Below, piece by piece: positions 1 through 8,564 of a stretch of DNA of 64,000 nt. Both the position numbers and the translations under genes were made by a program. The notes under the pieces were generated by a model. The model was not told the origin of the DNA and made no database searches. It saw only the letters and a program-made list of their open reading frames with translations. Source of the DNA: Sphingomonadaceae bacterium (GTDB lineage Bacteria; Pseudomonadota; Alphaproteobacteria; Sphingomonadales; Sphingomonadaceae); the NCBI GenBank assembly GCA_025056155.1, contig JANWWL010000001.1, forward strand, positions 236,150 through 300,149, given 5' to 3'. The first letter of the stretch is position 1. Every line of letters begins with the position of its first letter.

Positions 1-1
1 C

Positions 2-1111
2 CGCATCGAAGAGGAAGGCGTGGTGCTCGACGGTCTTCTCGTGTGCGCGGCCGGCCGTTGGTGCGAGGCCGAGGTGCGGCAAGCCTTCCTGGCCGGGCCC
101 TGGCCCGCCCGGGCCCCCGAGACCAACCTGGCCGACCTGGCCGCGCAAGTGGCCGCCTGCGCCCAGGGTGCCCGCGCCCTGGCCGAAGCCGCAGCCGAAC
201 ATGGCGTGGCCGAACTGCACGCCGCGATGGCCGCGATCCAGGACAACGCGGCCGAAGCCGTGGCGCGTTTGGTGGCGCGGCTCACGGACGGGTCGGCGGA
301 AGCGCCCATGGACGAGGGGCCCGTGGTGCGCGTCGCCATCCGCGTCGACCGTGCCCGGCGGCGCCTGGTGGTGGACTTCGCGGGCACCAGTGCGCAGCAT
401 GCGGGCAACCTGAACGCGCCACCCGCCGTCACGCGCGCGGCCCTGCTGTATGTGCTGCGCTGCCTCGTCGGCCAGGACATGCCGCTCAACGACGGCTGCC
501 TACGGCCCGTGGATCTCCGCATCCCCCGAGGCTCGCTCCTCGACCCGGCACCGGGTGCGGCCGTGGCGGGTGGCAACGTTGAGACGAGCCAGGTGGTGAC
601 GGACGCCTTGCTCGCCGCGTTCGGGGCGCTCGCGGCCAGCGCCGGGACGATGTCGAACCTGTCGTTCGGCCACGACCGGCACCAGTACTACGAGACGGTG
701 GCCGGCGGCTCGGGCGCGGGGCCGGGGTTCGCCGGCACACCGGCGGTGCAGGTGCACATGACGAACAGCCGCTTGACCGACCCCGAAATGCTGGAATGGC
801 GGCTGCCCATCCGGGTGGAGGAACATCGGATCCGGCGGGGCTCGGGTGGCGCAGGCCGCTGGCCGGGAGGCGACGGCGCCGTCCGCCGCCTCACGCTTCT
901 CGAGCCCATGACCGTGTCGGTCCTCTCCAACCGACGGCGCACCCGCGCCTTTGGGCTCGAGGGCGGAGGAGACGGGGCGGCGGGTGCCAACCGGTGGCGG
1001 CGCGCCGATGGAACGGTGGTCGATCTGGGGCCGGCCGCCACCGTGGCGATGGCGGCGGGGGACCAGGTGGAGATCGCGACCCCCGGTGGGGGCGGCTGGG
1101 GAGCGGTGTGA
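2..1111 (+). CDS. Hydantoinase B/oxoprolinase family protein, C-terminal part
   Basis: This is the C-terminal part (about 369 codons) of a HyuB-type subunit. The frame is already open at base 2 and begins RIEEEGVV, a typical internal HyuB segment, so the true start lies left of the window. The family hydrolyses cyclic amides (5-oxoproline, hydantoins) with a HyuA partner, using ATP. Family-like segments are VDFAGTSAQHAGNLNAP, PLNDGC, the GGNVETSQ stretch and the terminal TPGGGGWG. HyuA is not visible here. The stop is followed 9 bp later by the convergent ChaN-like gene. The substrate cannot be deduced. Confidence 0.88.
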   Translation, partial: RIEEEGVVLDGLLVCAAGRWCEAEVRQAFLAGPWPARAPETNLADLAAQVAACAQGARALAEAAAEHGVAELHAAMAAIQDNAAEAVARLVARLTDGSAEAPMDEGPVVRVAIRVDRARRRLVVDFAGTSAQHAGNLNAPPAVTRAALLYVLRCLVGQDMPLNDGCLRPVDLRIPRGSLLDPAPGAAVAGGNVETSQVVTDALLAAFGALAASAGTMSNLSFGHDRHQYYETVAGGSGAGPGFAGTPAVQVHMTNSRLTDPEMLEWRLPIRVEEHRIRRGSGGAGRWPGGDGAVRRLTLLEPMTVSVLSNRRRTRAFGLEGGGDGAAGANRWRRADGTVVDLGPAATVAMAAGDQVEIATPGGGGWGAV

Positions 1112-1120
1112 CGCCGGGCG

Positions 1121-1975
1121 TCAGCCGCCGCCGAACGACGCGCCCGACCCTCCGACGACGCGGCACGCCTCGCCGGCGGGTGCGGGAAGTGCGGCGACGA
1201 CGCGCGTCTCGCCCAGAACGCGCAGCTGGTGCTCGGTGCCCCAGCCATGCTCCACGTGGCCCAGCCCCAGCACGCCCACGGCGATCGAACCGGGAAATCG
1301 GGCGCGGGCGGCCATCAGCCCTTCCGCGAACGCGCGGTCCCACACGGTCTGGGCCTCGACGAACCGGTCGAGAGCCGCCGCCGTCGGCTCGCGGCCGTGC
1401 GCGCGCAGCACCTCCGCCAAGCGGTCGCGGTAGGCGGGCGGGGCCGGGGCCGGGCGCCCGACCGGGGCCGGCCCCGACGTTGCGGCCCGCGCGAAGCCTT
1501 CGCGCCCCACGGCGCGGACGAACGCCCGGTCGACATTCAGCGCCACCATGGGCACGCGCCGTTCGCGCCCCAGATCCAGGAGGGGTCGATAGGCCTCGAA
1601 GTCGTGGCCCCACAACTCGTCCCAACCGCTGGCACGGCGGAACTCTTCCGGCGTGAGCTCGCCGGCCACCCAGCGGTCCAGGACCGCCTGCCGATCCCGG
1701 GGCAGCTGTTCCAGCCCGATCACCACCGCCCGCCCGCGGTCGAGGAGCGCCTTCACGACCTCCGCCTGCCAGCGGTGATGCTCGGGCGTCCCGTGCCGCT
1801 CGCCGAGCAGCACAATGACCGACTGGGCCGCACGGTCCAGGAACTCTGCCGCGGGCATCGGCTGGCCCTCGCGGTCGCGCCAGACGCCCGGTGCCACGCA
1901 CGCCTCCCCAGACGCCACGCCCACCGCCATGGAGGCCACAAGGGCCAGCAAGGCGAACTTCGGCCACGCGACCAT
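1121..1975 (-). CDS. ChaN family lipoprotein/haem-binding (Tiki-like) secreted protein
   Basis: A 284-residue protein with an N-terminal signal segment (MVAWPKFALLALVASMAVGVASG) followed by LLGERHGTPEHHRWQ, the hallmark of the ChaN/DUF399 family. Characterised members bind haem or act in iron uptake outside the cytoplasm, and the fold is shared with Tiki-type proteins. The C-terminal GVLGLGHVEHGWG also fits. I chose the ATG at 1975 because it directly precedes the signal peptide; an in-frame ATG at 2050 would overlap the divergent SDR gene. A C-terminal glycine/serine tail ends next to the convergent hydantoinase gene. Haem binding is inferred from the family. Confidence 0.8.
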   Translation of the reverse strand: MVAWPKFALLALVASMAVGVASGEACVAPGVWRDREGQPMPAAEFLDRAAQSVIVLLGERHGTPEHHRWQAEVVKALLDRGRAVVIGLEQLPRDRQAVLDRWVAGELTPEEFRRASGWDELWGHDFEAYRPLLDLGRERRVPMVALNVDRAFVRAVGREGFARAATSGPAPVGRPAPAPPAYRDRLAEVLRAHGREPTAAALDRFVEAQTVWDRAFAEGLMAARARFPGSIAVGVLGLGHVEHGWGTEHQLRVLGETRVVAALPAPAGEACRVVGGSGASFGGG

Positions 1976-2027
1976 CCGGCGCGTCTTGCCACCGGGGGGC
2001 GCCCCGGGCAACGCGCCCGAGGGACAC

Positions 2028-2840
2028 ATGACCGAGCGTATCTGGCTCATTCTGGGGCTCGGCTACTCCGCCACGCGGCTGGCCCGTCACCTGAGCGACC
2101 GAGGCGTCCGGGTGATCGGGGTGCGCCGACAGGCGCTGGACGACGTCCTCGCCTTCACCGATCCCACGATCCCCGGCCTGATCGAGCGGGTGGACGTCGT
2201 CCTCTCCTCGGTGCCGCCCGATCCGTCCCACGGGCGGGATCCCGTGCTCGATCGCTTCGCCGACCCGCTCGCCACCACACGGGCCCGGCTCGTCTACCTC
2301 TCGTCCACGGGCGTCTATGGCGACGCCGGCGGGGCGGTCGTGGACGAGACCGCACCCATCGGCCACGGACGGCGGACGGCCCGGGCGGTGGCCGACCGGG
2401 CCTGGCTGGACCTGGGGGCCCTCGTCGTCCGGCTGCCCGGCATCTACGGGCCCGGGCGCTCCGCGCTCGACCAGGTCCGCGCGGGCACCGCCCGCCGCAT
2501 CGACCGGCCGGGCCACCGCTTCAACCGGATCCACGTAGACGACATCGCCGGGGGCGTGATCGCGCTCGTCGAGGCGGGTGCAGTGGGACCGTTCAACCTG
2601 GTGGACGAGTGGCCGGCCGAGCCCCGGGCTGTGACGGAAGAGGCCTGCCGGCTTTTGGGTGCCCCCCTGCCTCCGCTCGAACCCTTCGATCCCGCAACCC
2701 TGTCACCGGCGGCCCAGGGTTTCTGGGCCGAACGCCGGATCGTCGCAGGAACGAAGCTTGCGCGGGCGACGGGCTACCGCCTGCGCCATCCCGACTATAA
2801 GGCGGGCTTGCGGGCCATTCTGGAGGAGGAGGGGCGATGA
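2028..2840 (+). CDS. SDR/NAD-dependent epimerase-like protein (YeeZ type)
   Basis: A 270-residue Rossmann protein. The N-terminal nucleotide-binding motif is GLGYSATRLA, followed by a YLSSTGVYGD stretch and LPGIYGPGRS, the pattern of YeeZ-like extended SDR proteins. ATG 2028 immediately precedes the first beta strand (MTERIWLILGLG), which decides the start; the 52-bp gap to the divergent ChaN-like gene probably holds both promoters. The stop overlaps the ATG of the molybdopterin subunit gene by 4 bp, so the two are translationally coupled. The substrate is unknown. Confidence 0.85.
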   Translation: MTERIWLILGLGYSATRLARHLSDRGVRVIGVRRQALDDVLAFTDPTIPGLIERVDVVLSSVPPDPSHGRDPVLDRFADPLATTRARLVYLSSTGVYGDAGGAVVDETAPIGHGRRTARAVADRAWLDLGALVVRLPGIYGPGRSALDQVRAGTARRIDRPGHRFNRIHVDDIAGGVIALVEAGAVGPFNLVDEWPAEPRAVTEEACRLLGAPLPPLEPFDPATLSPAAQGFWAERRIVAGTKLARATGYRLRHPDYKAGLRAILEEEGR

Positions 2841-5128
2841 AGTTCGGAGCGAGCCAAACCGGCGTGGGCCAGGCCGTCACCCGGGTGGAGGATGCCCGGC
2901 TGCTTACCGGCCGAGGCCGCTACACCGACGACGTGCGGCTGCCGGGGATGCTGCATGGTGTCACGCTGCGCTCGCCCTATGGCCACGCCCGGATCCGGCG
3001 GATCGACGCGTCGGCCGCGGCCGCCATGCCCGGCGTGCGCCTGATCCTCACCAGCGCGGACGTCGCCCATCTGGGGCCCATCCCCTGCCTCGTGCCCTTA
3101 TCGGCCCCGATCGAGACGCCGCGGTTCGTGCTCGCCCGCGACGTGGTGCGGTTCGTGGGCGATGCCGTGGCCTTCGTGGTGGCCGACAGTCGCGAGGAGG
3201 CCCGCGCGGCGGCCGAGGCGATCGACGTCGAGTACGAGGAGCTGCCAGCCGTGGCCACGATCGATGCGGCGATCGCCCCCGATGCCCCGCGTATCTGGCC
3301 CGAGGCGCCATCGAACGTGCTGTTCACGTGGGACGTCGGGGATGCCGCCGCGGTCGAGGCCGCGCTCGCCCGGGCTCCGCATGTCACGCGTCTTGCGCTC
3401 GTGCAGAACCGCGTGGCGCCCACCTCGATGGAAGTGCGCGCGGCGGTCGGCCAGTGGGACGAGCGCGACGGCTTCACCCTGTTCGTCGGCAGCCAGGGGG
3501 TGGCCGGCATGCGCGGCCAGCTGGCCGCGCGCGTGATGAACTGCCCGCCCGAGCGGCTCCGGATCGTGACAGGGGACGTGGGTGGCGGCTTCGGGATGAA
3601 GACCTTCATCTACCCCGAATACGCCCTCGTGCTCGAGGCCGCCCGTAGGCTGGCGCGACCGGTGAAGTGGACCGGAGACCGCAGCGATGCCTTCCAGACC
3701 GATACGCACGGCCGCGCGATGCAATCCCAGTGCGCGCTCGCCCTCGACCGCGACGGGCGGATCCTGGCGCTGAAGGTCGAAACCTGGTCGGACCTGGGCG
3801 CCTACCAGGCGCAGTTCGGGCCTGCCATCCAGACCTTCGCGGGCGGGCGAATCCTGGGCGGCGTCTACCGGATCCCGGCCATCCACAACCGGGTGCACGG
3901 TGTCGTGACCAACACGGCACCCGTCGACGCCTATCGCGGGGCCGGCCGGCCCGAGGCCACCTACATCATCGAGCGGCTGATGGATGCGGCGGCGCGCGAG
4001 CTGGGCCTGGGCCCAGACGAGATCCGTCGGCGCAATCTCCTGAAGCCCGAGGAGCTGCCGCACGCCAACGGCCTGGGCCTCACCTTCGACGTGGGCGATT
4101 TTCCGGCGGTGCTCGAACGGGCGCTCGCCAACGCCGACTGGGCGGGATTCCCCGAGCGCAAGGCGGAGGCGGCCCGCCGGGGCCTGCGCTATGGTCGCGG
4201 GCTTGCCTACTATGTCGAGATCGCGGGCGGCGGCTCCTCGGAGGAATTCGCGGACGTGCGCGTGGGCGCCGACGGCGTGGTCGAGATCGCGGTCGGCACC
4301 CAGTCCAACGGGCAAGGCCACGAGACGGTCTACGCCCAGGTGGCGGCCGAACGCTTGGGCATCGGGATCGAACGGGTGCGGATCGTCCAGGGCGACACCG
4401 CCCGGCTCGACCAGGGCCATGGCACCGGGGGATCGCGCTCGATGGCGTGGGGCGGGTCGGCTGCGCTCCAGGCGGCCGAGGACGTGATCGCCCGCGGCGT
4501 CGCGCTCGCCCGCGCCGACCTGGGCGACGAGGTGGACTACGCCGAAGGCCTGTTCCGCGCCCGGGGCCGCAACGCCACGCTGTCGCTGGCCGAGCTGGCC
4601 CAGCGGCACCCGGGCGCGCTCGACGGTCGGTCGCGCTATGCCCCCGCCAACCCGCGCGCCACCTTCCCCAACGGCTGCCACGTGGCCGAAGTGGAGCTCG
4701 ACCCCGCCACCGGCGTCGTGCGGGTCGTCCGCTATACGGTCGTCGACGACTTCGGCACGATCGTCAATCCCTTGCTGCTCGAGGGCCAGATCCATGGTGG
4801 CGTGGCGCAGGGCTTGGGCCAGGCGCTCCTCGAGAACGTCGTCTACGACGAGGCGGCCCAGCTGCTCACGGGAAGCCTGATGGACTATGGGATCCCCCGG
4901 GCCGACGACATGCCCCCGGCTATCGCGTTCGATTCGCTGCCCACGCCGTCGCCCACGAACCCGCTGGGGGCCAAGGGATGCGGGGAAGCGGGCACCATCG
5001 GGGCGATGCCCGCCATCATGAACGCGATCATCGACGCCCTCGACGGAACGCCCGTCGACATGCCGGCCACTCCTGAGAAGCTGTGGCGCATCGCCCGTTC
5101 GCTGGACCAGCGGCTGGCGGCCGAATGA
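2837..5128 (+). CDS. Xanthine dehydrogenase/CO dehydrogenase family molybdopterin-binding large subunit (form II CoxL-like)
   Basis: A full-length 763-residue large subunit of the xanthine oxidase/CoxL family. GGGFGMK lies near residue 250. AYRGAGR lies near residue 365, the form-II signature, in contrast to the AYxCSFR of genuine CO dehydrogenases. The conserved active-site Glu region GAKGCGEAGTIGA is near the C-terminus. Such subunits bind the molybdenum-cytosine dinucleotide cofactor and hydroxylate N-heterocycles or aldehydes. The usual FAD (CoxM) and 2Fe-2S (CoxS) subunits are not adjacent; neighbours are an SDR protein upstream and an EVE protein downstream, both overlapping by 4 bp. 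Substrate unknown. Confidence 0.92.
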   Translation: MKFGASQTGVGQAVTRVEDARLLTGRGRYTDDVRLPGMLHGVTLRSPYGHARIRRIDASAAAAMPGVRLILTSADVAHLGPIPCLVPLSAPIETPRFVLARDVVRFVGDAVAFVVADSREEARAAAEAIDVEYEELPAVATIDAAIAPDAPRIWPEAPSNVLFTWDVGDAAAVEAALARAPHVTRLALVQNRVAPTSMEVRAAVGQWDERDGFTLFVGSQGVAGMRGQLAARVMNCPPERLRIVTGDVGGGFGMKTFIYPEYALVLEAARRLARPVKWTGDRSDAFQTDTHGRAMQSQCALALDRDGRILALKVETWSDLGAYQAQFGPAIQTFAGGRILGGVYRIPAIHNRVHGVVTNTAPVDAYRGAGRPEATYIIERLMDAAARELGLGPDEIRRRNLLKPEELPHANGLGLTFDVGDFPAVLERALANADWAGFPERKAEAARRGLRYGRGLAYYVEIAGGGSSEEFADVRVGADGVVEIAVGTQSNGQGHETVYAQVAAERLGIGIERVRIVQGDTARLDQGHGTGGSRSMAWGGSAALQAAEDVIARGVALARADLGDEVDYAEGLFRARGRNATLSLAELAQRHPGALDGRSRYAPANPRATFPNGCHVAEVELDPATGVVRVVRYTVVDDFGTIVNPLLLEGQIHGGVAQGLGQALLENVVYDEAAQLLTGSLMDYGIPRADDMPPAIAFDSLPTPSPTNPLGAKGCGEAGTIGAMPAIMNAIIDALDGTPVDMPATPEKLWRIARSLDQRLAAE

Positions 5129-5535
5129 GGTTCTGGCTGCTCAAGTCCGAACCTCACGTCTATTCCTGGGACGACTTGGTGCGCGACGGCGAGACGGTGT
5201 GGGACGGCGTGCGCAACCCGCAGGCCGCGGGCTACCTCAAGTCGATGCAGGTGGGCGACGAGGCCCTCTTCTATCACTCCAACGTGGGCAAGGCCGCGGT
5301 GGGCGTGTGCCGGATCACGGCCGAGGCCGGCCCGGACCCCACGGATCCGTCGGGGCGGTGGGTGGCGGTGCGGGTCGCCCCCGTCCGCGCGCTTCCCCAC
5401 CCCGTCACGCTGGGCGAGATGAAGGCCACGCCCGGTCTTTCGGCGTTGCCGCTCATCCGCCAGCCGCGCCTGTCGGTCGTTCCGGTGTCATCGGCCGAAT
5501 GGACGGCGATCCTGAAGCTGGCGGGCGCGGCTTGA
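5125..5535 (+). CDS. EVE domain-containing protein
   Basis: A 136-residue single-domain protein beginning MRFWLLKSEPHVYSWDDL, the classic EVE (PUA-like fold) opening, with VWDGVRNPQA and FYHSN further on. EVE domains are thought to bind modified bases in RNA or DNA. ATG 5125 overlaps the stop of the molybdoenzyme gene as ATGA and starts exactly at the domain, so longer upstream starts are unlikely. Co-transcription with the CoxL-like gene looks positional rather than functional. Confidence 0.9.
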   Translation: MRFWLLKSEPHVYSWDDLVRDGETVWDGVRNPQAAGYLKSMQVGDEALFYHSNVGKAAVGVCRITAEAGPDPTDPSGRWVAVRVAPVRALPHPVTLGEMKATPGLSALPLIRQPRLSVVPVSSAEWTAILKLAGAA

Positions 5536-5624
5536 GGCCGCCCGCGGGTGGCCGGAGGGGTGCTGGGGCGCCCCGGGCCGACGCGCCCCGTCAAGCGTGG
5601 TCGACAGCGGCTCCCGGGTGGTGC

Positions 5625-5855
5625 CTACTGCGGGCGGCGCATCCCGGCGGCGGCTTGCTTGGGCGAGAGCTTCGCCGACCGGTCGTTGCCCAGCGAGCGT
5701 TCGTCGAACTCTTCCCGCTGCATCCGCTGCGCGGCCGGCCCTTGCACGCAGCGGTCGGTCACGTCCCTGGAGCAGACGGGAAGATCGGCCGCCGGCTGCT
5801 GGGCGACCGCGGGTGCCGCCATGACGGCGGCCAAGGTGGCAAGGATCGTCCGCAC
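5625..5855 (-). CDS. Small secreted protein of unknown function
   Basis: A 76-residue ORF with a convincing signal peptide (MRTILATLAAVMAAPAVA, cleavage after AVA) and a purine-rich ribosome-binding site (GGGAGGAAGGGAG) shortly upstream of the ATG. The mature part has only about 58 residues, with two cysteines (VCSRD, DRCVQG) that could form a disulfide, and a basic/glutamine-rich tail. No family was recognised. It stands alone between the EVE gene and a repeat-bearing spacer. Confidence 0.6.
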   Translation of the reverse strand: MRTILATLAAVMAAPAVAQQPAADLPVCSRDVTDRCVQGPAAQRMQREEFDERSLGNDRSAKLSPKQAAAGMRRPQ

Positions 5856-5914
5856 CCTCTGTTCTCCCTTCCTCCCTGGGGGCGCCTAGGCCCGCCCTTG
5901 CGCACCCGCTAGCA

Positions 5915-5950
5915 GGCGGACGCGCAGGGGCCAAGCTCAATCCGGCCGCG
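5915..5950. repeat. 36-bp direct repeat, copy 1
   Basis: Exact 36-bp copy of bases 5985-6020, offset by 70 bp. This copy lies just downstream of the DUF454 gene; the other copy spans that gene's final codons. It therefore looks like a local duplication of the 3' end of the gene. Confidence 0.85.
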
Positions 5951-5984
5951 CCCGTGAGGGCCGGAAAGCAGCTGTGCCCGCGGT

Positions 5985-6020
5985 GGCGGACGCGCAGGGG
6001 CCAAGCTCAATCCGGCCGCG
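5985..6020. repeat. 36-bp direct repeat, copy 2
   Basis: Second copy of the 36-bp repeat (see 5915-5950). It overlaps the stop and last codons of the leftward DUF454 gene. The 34 bp between the copies shows no feature I recognise. Confidence 0.85.
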
Positions 6021-6393
6021 ACCAGATCCACACGGCCACGAGCACCAGGATGAGCCCCACGCCAGCCGCCAGCGGCAGCCCGGGGGACCGCCATCCCCAC
6101 AGCACGGCATAGCCTGCCGCCATGCCGAGCGTCGCGGCGACCTTGGCCGGGCGCGGGATGGCGCGCCGGGTGCGCCAGGCCACCAGCGGCGGCCCGAGCT
6201 GCGGATGGGCCAGCAGCCAGGCCTCGAGCCGGGGGGACGAGCGCGCGAAGGCGAAGGCCGCAAGGATGAGGAAGGGCGTGGTGGGCAGGAGGGGCAGCAA
6301 CGCCCCCACCAGGCCCAGTGCCAGAGCGAGGAGACCGAGGGTCAGATAGGCCAGGCGGGCCGGCGTCCAGCGGGCCGGAAGCTGGGGCCTCAT
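6007..6393 (-). CDS. DUF454 (YbaN) family inner-membrane protein
   Basis: A 128-residue membrane protein with an N-terminal helix pair (LTLGLLALALGLVGALLPLLPTTPF), the conserved LPTTPFLILAAFAFARSSPRLEAWL block of DUF454/YbaN, and two C-terminal helices. Function is unknown for the family. The ATG (6393) overlaps the stop of the upstream DUF302 gene as ATGA, so the pair is co-translated. The last codons lie inside a 36-bp direct repeat. Confidence 0.85.
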   Translation of the reverse strand: MRPQLPARWTPARLAYLTLGLLALALGLVGALLPLLPTTPFLILAAFAFARSSPRLEAWLLAHPQLGPPLVAWRTRRAIPRPAKVAATLGMAAGYAVLWGWRSPGLPLAAGVGLILVLVAVWIWSRPD

Positions 6394-6797
6394 GTCGGTT
6401 GGCTGAGCGCCTGGGCCACCTGGTCCAGCCGGTGCCCGGCCTCCTCGGCCAGAGGCGTCAGCTCGGGCGAATCGGCAAGGCCGAACCCCGCGAACGTCCG
6501 GCGCGGGTGGACAATGCGGACGATCGCCCCCGGCCCGTTCTCCTCGACCGTGACGTTGCAGGGCAACAACAAGCCCACGTCGGGCCGGGCCGACAGCGCG
6601 GCGTGGGCCAGCTGCGGGTTGCAGGCCCCAAGGACGACGAAGCGGCGGAACGCCACTCCCAGTTTTTCGGCGAAGGCCCGGTCGATGTCGATCCGCGAGA
6701 TCATACCGAAGCCTTGCGTGGCGAGCGCCGCCGTCGTGCGCCGAAGCGCTTCGTCGAAGTCCACCGCCAGCCCGATCTCGCGCCCCAGTCCCGTCAT
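6390..6797 (-). CDS. DUF302 domain-containing protein
   Basis: A 135-residue protein matching the DUF302 pattern: FDEALRRTTAALATQGFG near the start, the AFRRFVVLGACNPQLAHAAL helix and LLLPCNVTVEE in the middle. Family members are small alpha/beta proteins of unknown role, sometimes tied to stress or metal responses. The gene is translationally coupled to the downstream DUF454 gene. The 151-bp gap to the divergent dienelactone hydrolase gene probably holds both promoters. Confidence 0.85.
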   Translation of the reverse strand: MTGLGREIGLAVDFDEALRRTTAALATQGFGMISRIDIDRAFAEKLGVAFRRFVVLGACNPQLAHAALSARPDVGLLLPCNVTVEENGPGAIVRIVHPRRTFAGFGLADSPELTPLAEEAGHRLDQVAQALSQPT

Positions 6798-6948
6798 GTC
6801 GGTCTGTCACTCCAACCCTAGGCCCCGGCAGCCCCGCCACGAGCCTACCTGGTGGTGGGATGAGACCTCACCGCGCGCAAGCCCCATGACGCCGGCTCAA
6901 GCACGCCCTATTCCGACGACAGGGGCGCGACGGAAAGGGAGGCGGGAC

Positions 6949-7803
6949 ATGCACGGGCGGACCGACGATCCCTGGGCCGATCTCATCGCACGCCGCGACC
7001 TGCTGGCCGGGGCGACGGCCATGGGCTGGGCCGCGGCGACAGGACCGTTGGCGGCCACCGCCATCGTGACCCCGGCCGACGGGCTGGACGTGGGATGGAT
7101 CGAGTTTCCGGCCGATGCAGGCTTCCGCATGCGGGCCTATCGCGCCCGCCCGCGGGGGGCCCGCCAGGCCCCGGCCGTGATGGTCGCCCCCGAAATTTTC
7201 GGCCTGCACGAGTGGATCCAAGACATCGTGCGCCGGCTGGCCCTTCATGGCTTCCACGCCGCGGCCCCCGACCTTTTCCAGCGCTTCGGCGACGCGAGCC
7301 GGATCGCCGACCTGCGCACGCTGATGGACAGCGTCGTGGCCCAGGTGCCCGATGCGCAGGTGATGGCCGACCTCGACCGCCTGGCCGACTTCCTGGCCCG
7401 CGACGGGGCCGACGTGAAGCGCCTGGGGCTCACCGGGTTCTGCTGGGGCGGACGGATCACCTGGCTCTACGCCGCGCACACGCCCCGGTTGTTCGCTGGG
7501 GTCGCCTGGTATGGCCGGCTGGACGGAGAACGGACCAGCCGTCAGCCGCGCCACCCGATCGACGTGGCGGGCGCCCTCAAGGCCCCCATACTGGGCCTCT
7601 ATGGCATGCGCGACCGCGGGATCCCCGTGGAGGACGTGAAGCGGATGAACGAACGGCTGCAGGCGGCCGGCGGCCGTTCGGTGATCCGGCTCTTCGAGGC
7701 CGACCACGGGTTCCTGGCCGATTACCGGGCGACCTATTCAGAAGCGGCGTCGAAGGCGGCTTGGCCGCTCGCCGTTCGCTGGCTCAAGACCGGCCGGGCC
7801 TGA
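6949..7803 (+). CDS. Dienelactone hydrolase family protein, probably Tat-exported
   Basis: A 284-residue alpha/beta hydrolase with the DLH nucleophile motif GFCWGGR (catalytic Cys about residue 165), VMVAPEIFGLHEW early in the fold and the catalytic His in DHGF about residue 252. The first 45 residues contain an ARRDLLAG twin-arginine motif followed by an Ala-rich hydrophobic run, so export by the Tat system is likely. An AAAGGGAGGCGGG ribosome-binding site lies just upstream of ATG 6949, which decides the start. The last 70 bp overlap the end of the convergent hydrolase gene. Confidence 0.9.
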   Translation: MHGRTDDPWADLIARRDLLAGATAMGWAAATGPLAATAIVTPADGLDVGWIEFPADAGFRMRAYRARPRGARQAPAVMVAPEIFGLHEWIQDIVRRLALHGFHAAAPDLFQRFGDASRIADLRTLMDSVVAQVPDAQVMADLDRLADFLARDGADVKRLGLTGFCWGGRITWLYAAHTPRLFAGVAWYGRLDGERTSRQPRHPIDVAGALKAPILGLYGMRDRGIPVEDVKRMNERLQAAGGRSVIRLFEADHGFLADYRATYSEAASKAAWPLAVRWLKTGRA

Positions 7804-8564
7804 TTGAGGAGCGCCATCGCCCGCACCAGGGCGTGACCGAAGGCGGGCGTGGTGACGGCCGACATGTGCGTGCCGGGCACCTCGAGGAGCTCCGCCTGGG
7901 GCAACGCCTGCCGGAGGGCCGGGGCCGAGCCGTTGTCCTGGTCCTGGGTGCCGCACACCAGCACCACCGGCTGGTCGATGACGCGGAGGTCTTCGAGCCG
8001 CAGCGGCCGCAGGGCGGCGAAGAGCGGGAGGAGGCCGTCGGGCCGGGCGACGTTGGCCTTGAGGAAGGCGGCCGCGGCGTACTCGGGCGCGCCGGGGCGG
8101 AAGCGGTCGCGCCCCATGATCACGCGCTGGAAGAAGGCGAACCGGTCCTTGCCCGCCACGAGGCCTTCGAGGCCCATGCCGGCCAGAATCGCCCCCCGCA
8201 CGCCCACGCGCCCGCGCTGCAGGAGCCGGGCCGTGGTGCGCGCCCCCAGCGAATAGCCCCCCACCACCAGTTCGGGGCCCAGGGCCAAGGCGTCGATCAC
8301 GGCCTCTGCATCGAGCGCGAGCACGTCGGCCGGCCACCCGTCCGGCCCATCCGGCACGCCGCTTCGGCCGTGGCCCCGCAGGTCGGGCAGGATCACGCGG
8401 TACCCGGCCTCGGCCAACCGCTGGGCCGCACCATACTTGAGCCAGTTCACCTCGGCGCTCGAGAACAGGCCGTGGAGGAGGAGGACGGGCGGGCCGTCGC
8501 CCAGCTCGGTAACGGCGAGCGGCAGCCCCCCCCAGCCGGGGACCGTGCGGCATGTGACCGTCAC
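7734..8564 (-). CDS. Alpha/beta fold hydrolase
   Basis: A 276-residue alpha/beta hydrolase. The oxyanion loop is LLLHGLFSS, the nucleophile elbow GYSLGARTT carries the catalytic Ser, LVCGTQDQD probably supplies the acid, and the terminal GTHMSAV supplies the His. The start is taken as GTG 8564 because it overlaps the stop of the upstream reading frame as GTGA. The C-terminus overlaps the convergent dienelactone hydrolase gene by 70 bp, unusually long for this compact region. Substrate unknown. Confidence 0.85.
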   Translation of the reverse strand: MTVTCRTVPGWGGLPLAVTELGDGPPVLLLHGLFSSAEVNWLKYGAAQRLAEAGYRVILPDLRGHGRSGVPDGPDGWPADVLALDAEAVIDALALGPELVVGGYSLGARTTARLLQRGRVGVRGAILAGMGLEGLVAGKDRFAFFQRVIMGRDRFRPGAPEYAAAAFLKANVARPDGLLPLFAALRPLRLEDLRVIDQPVVLVCGTQDQDNGSAPALRQALPQAELLEVPGTHMSAVTTPAFGHALVRAMALLNQARPVLSQRTASGQAAFDAASE

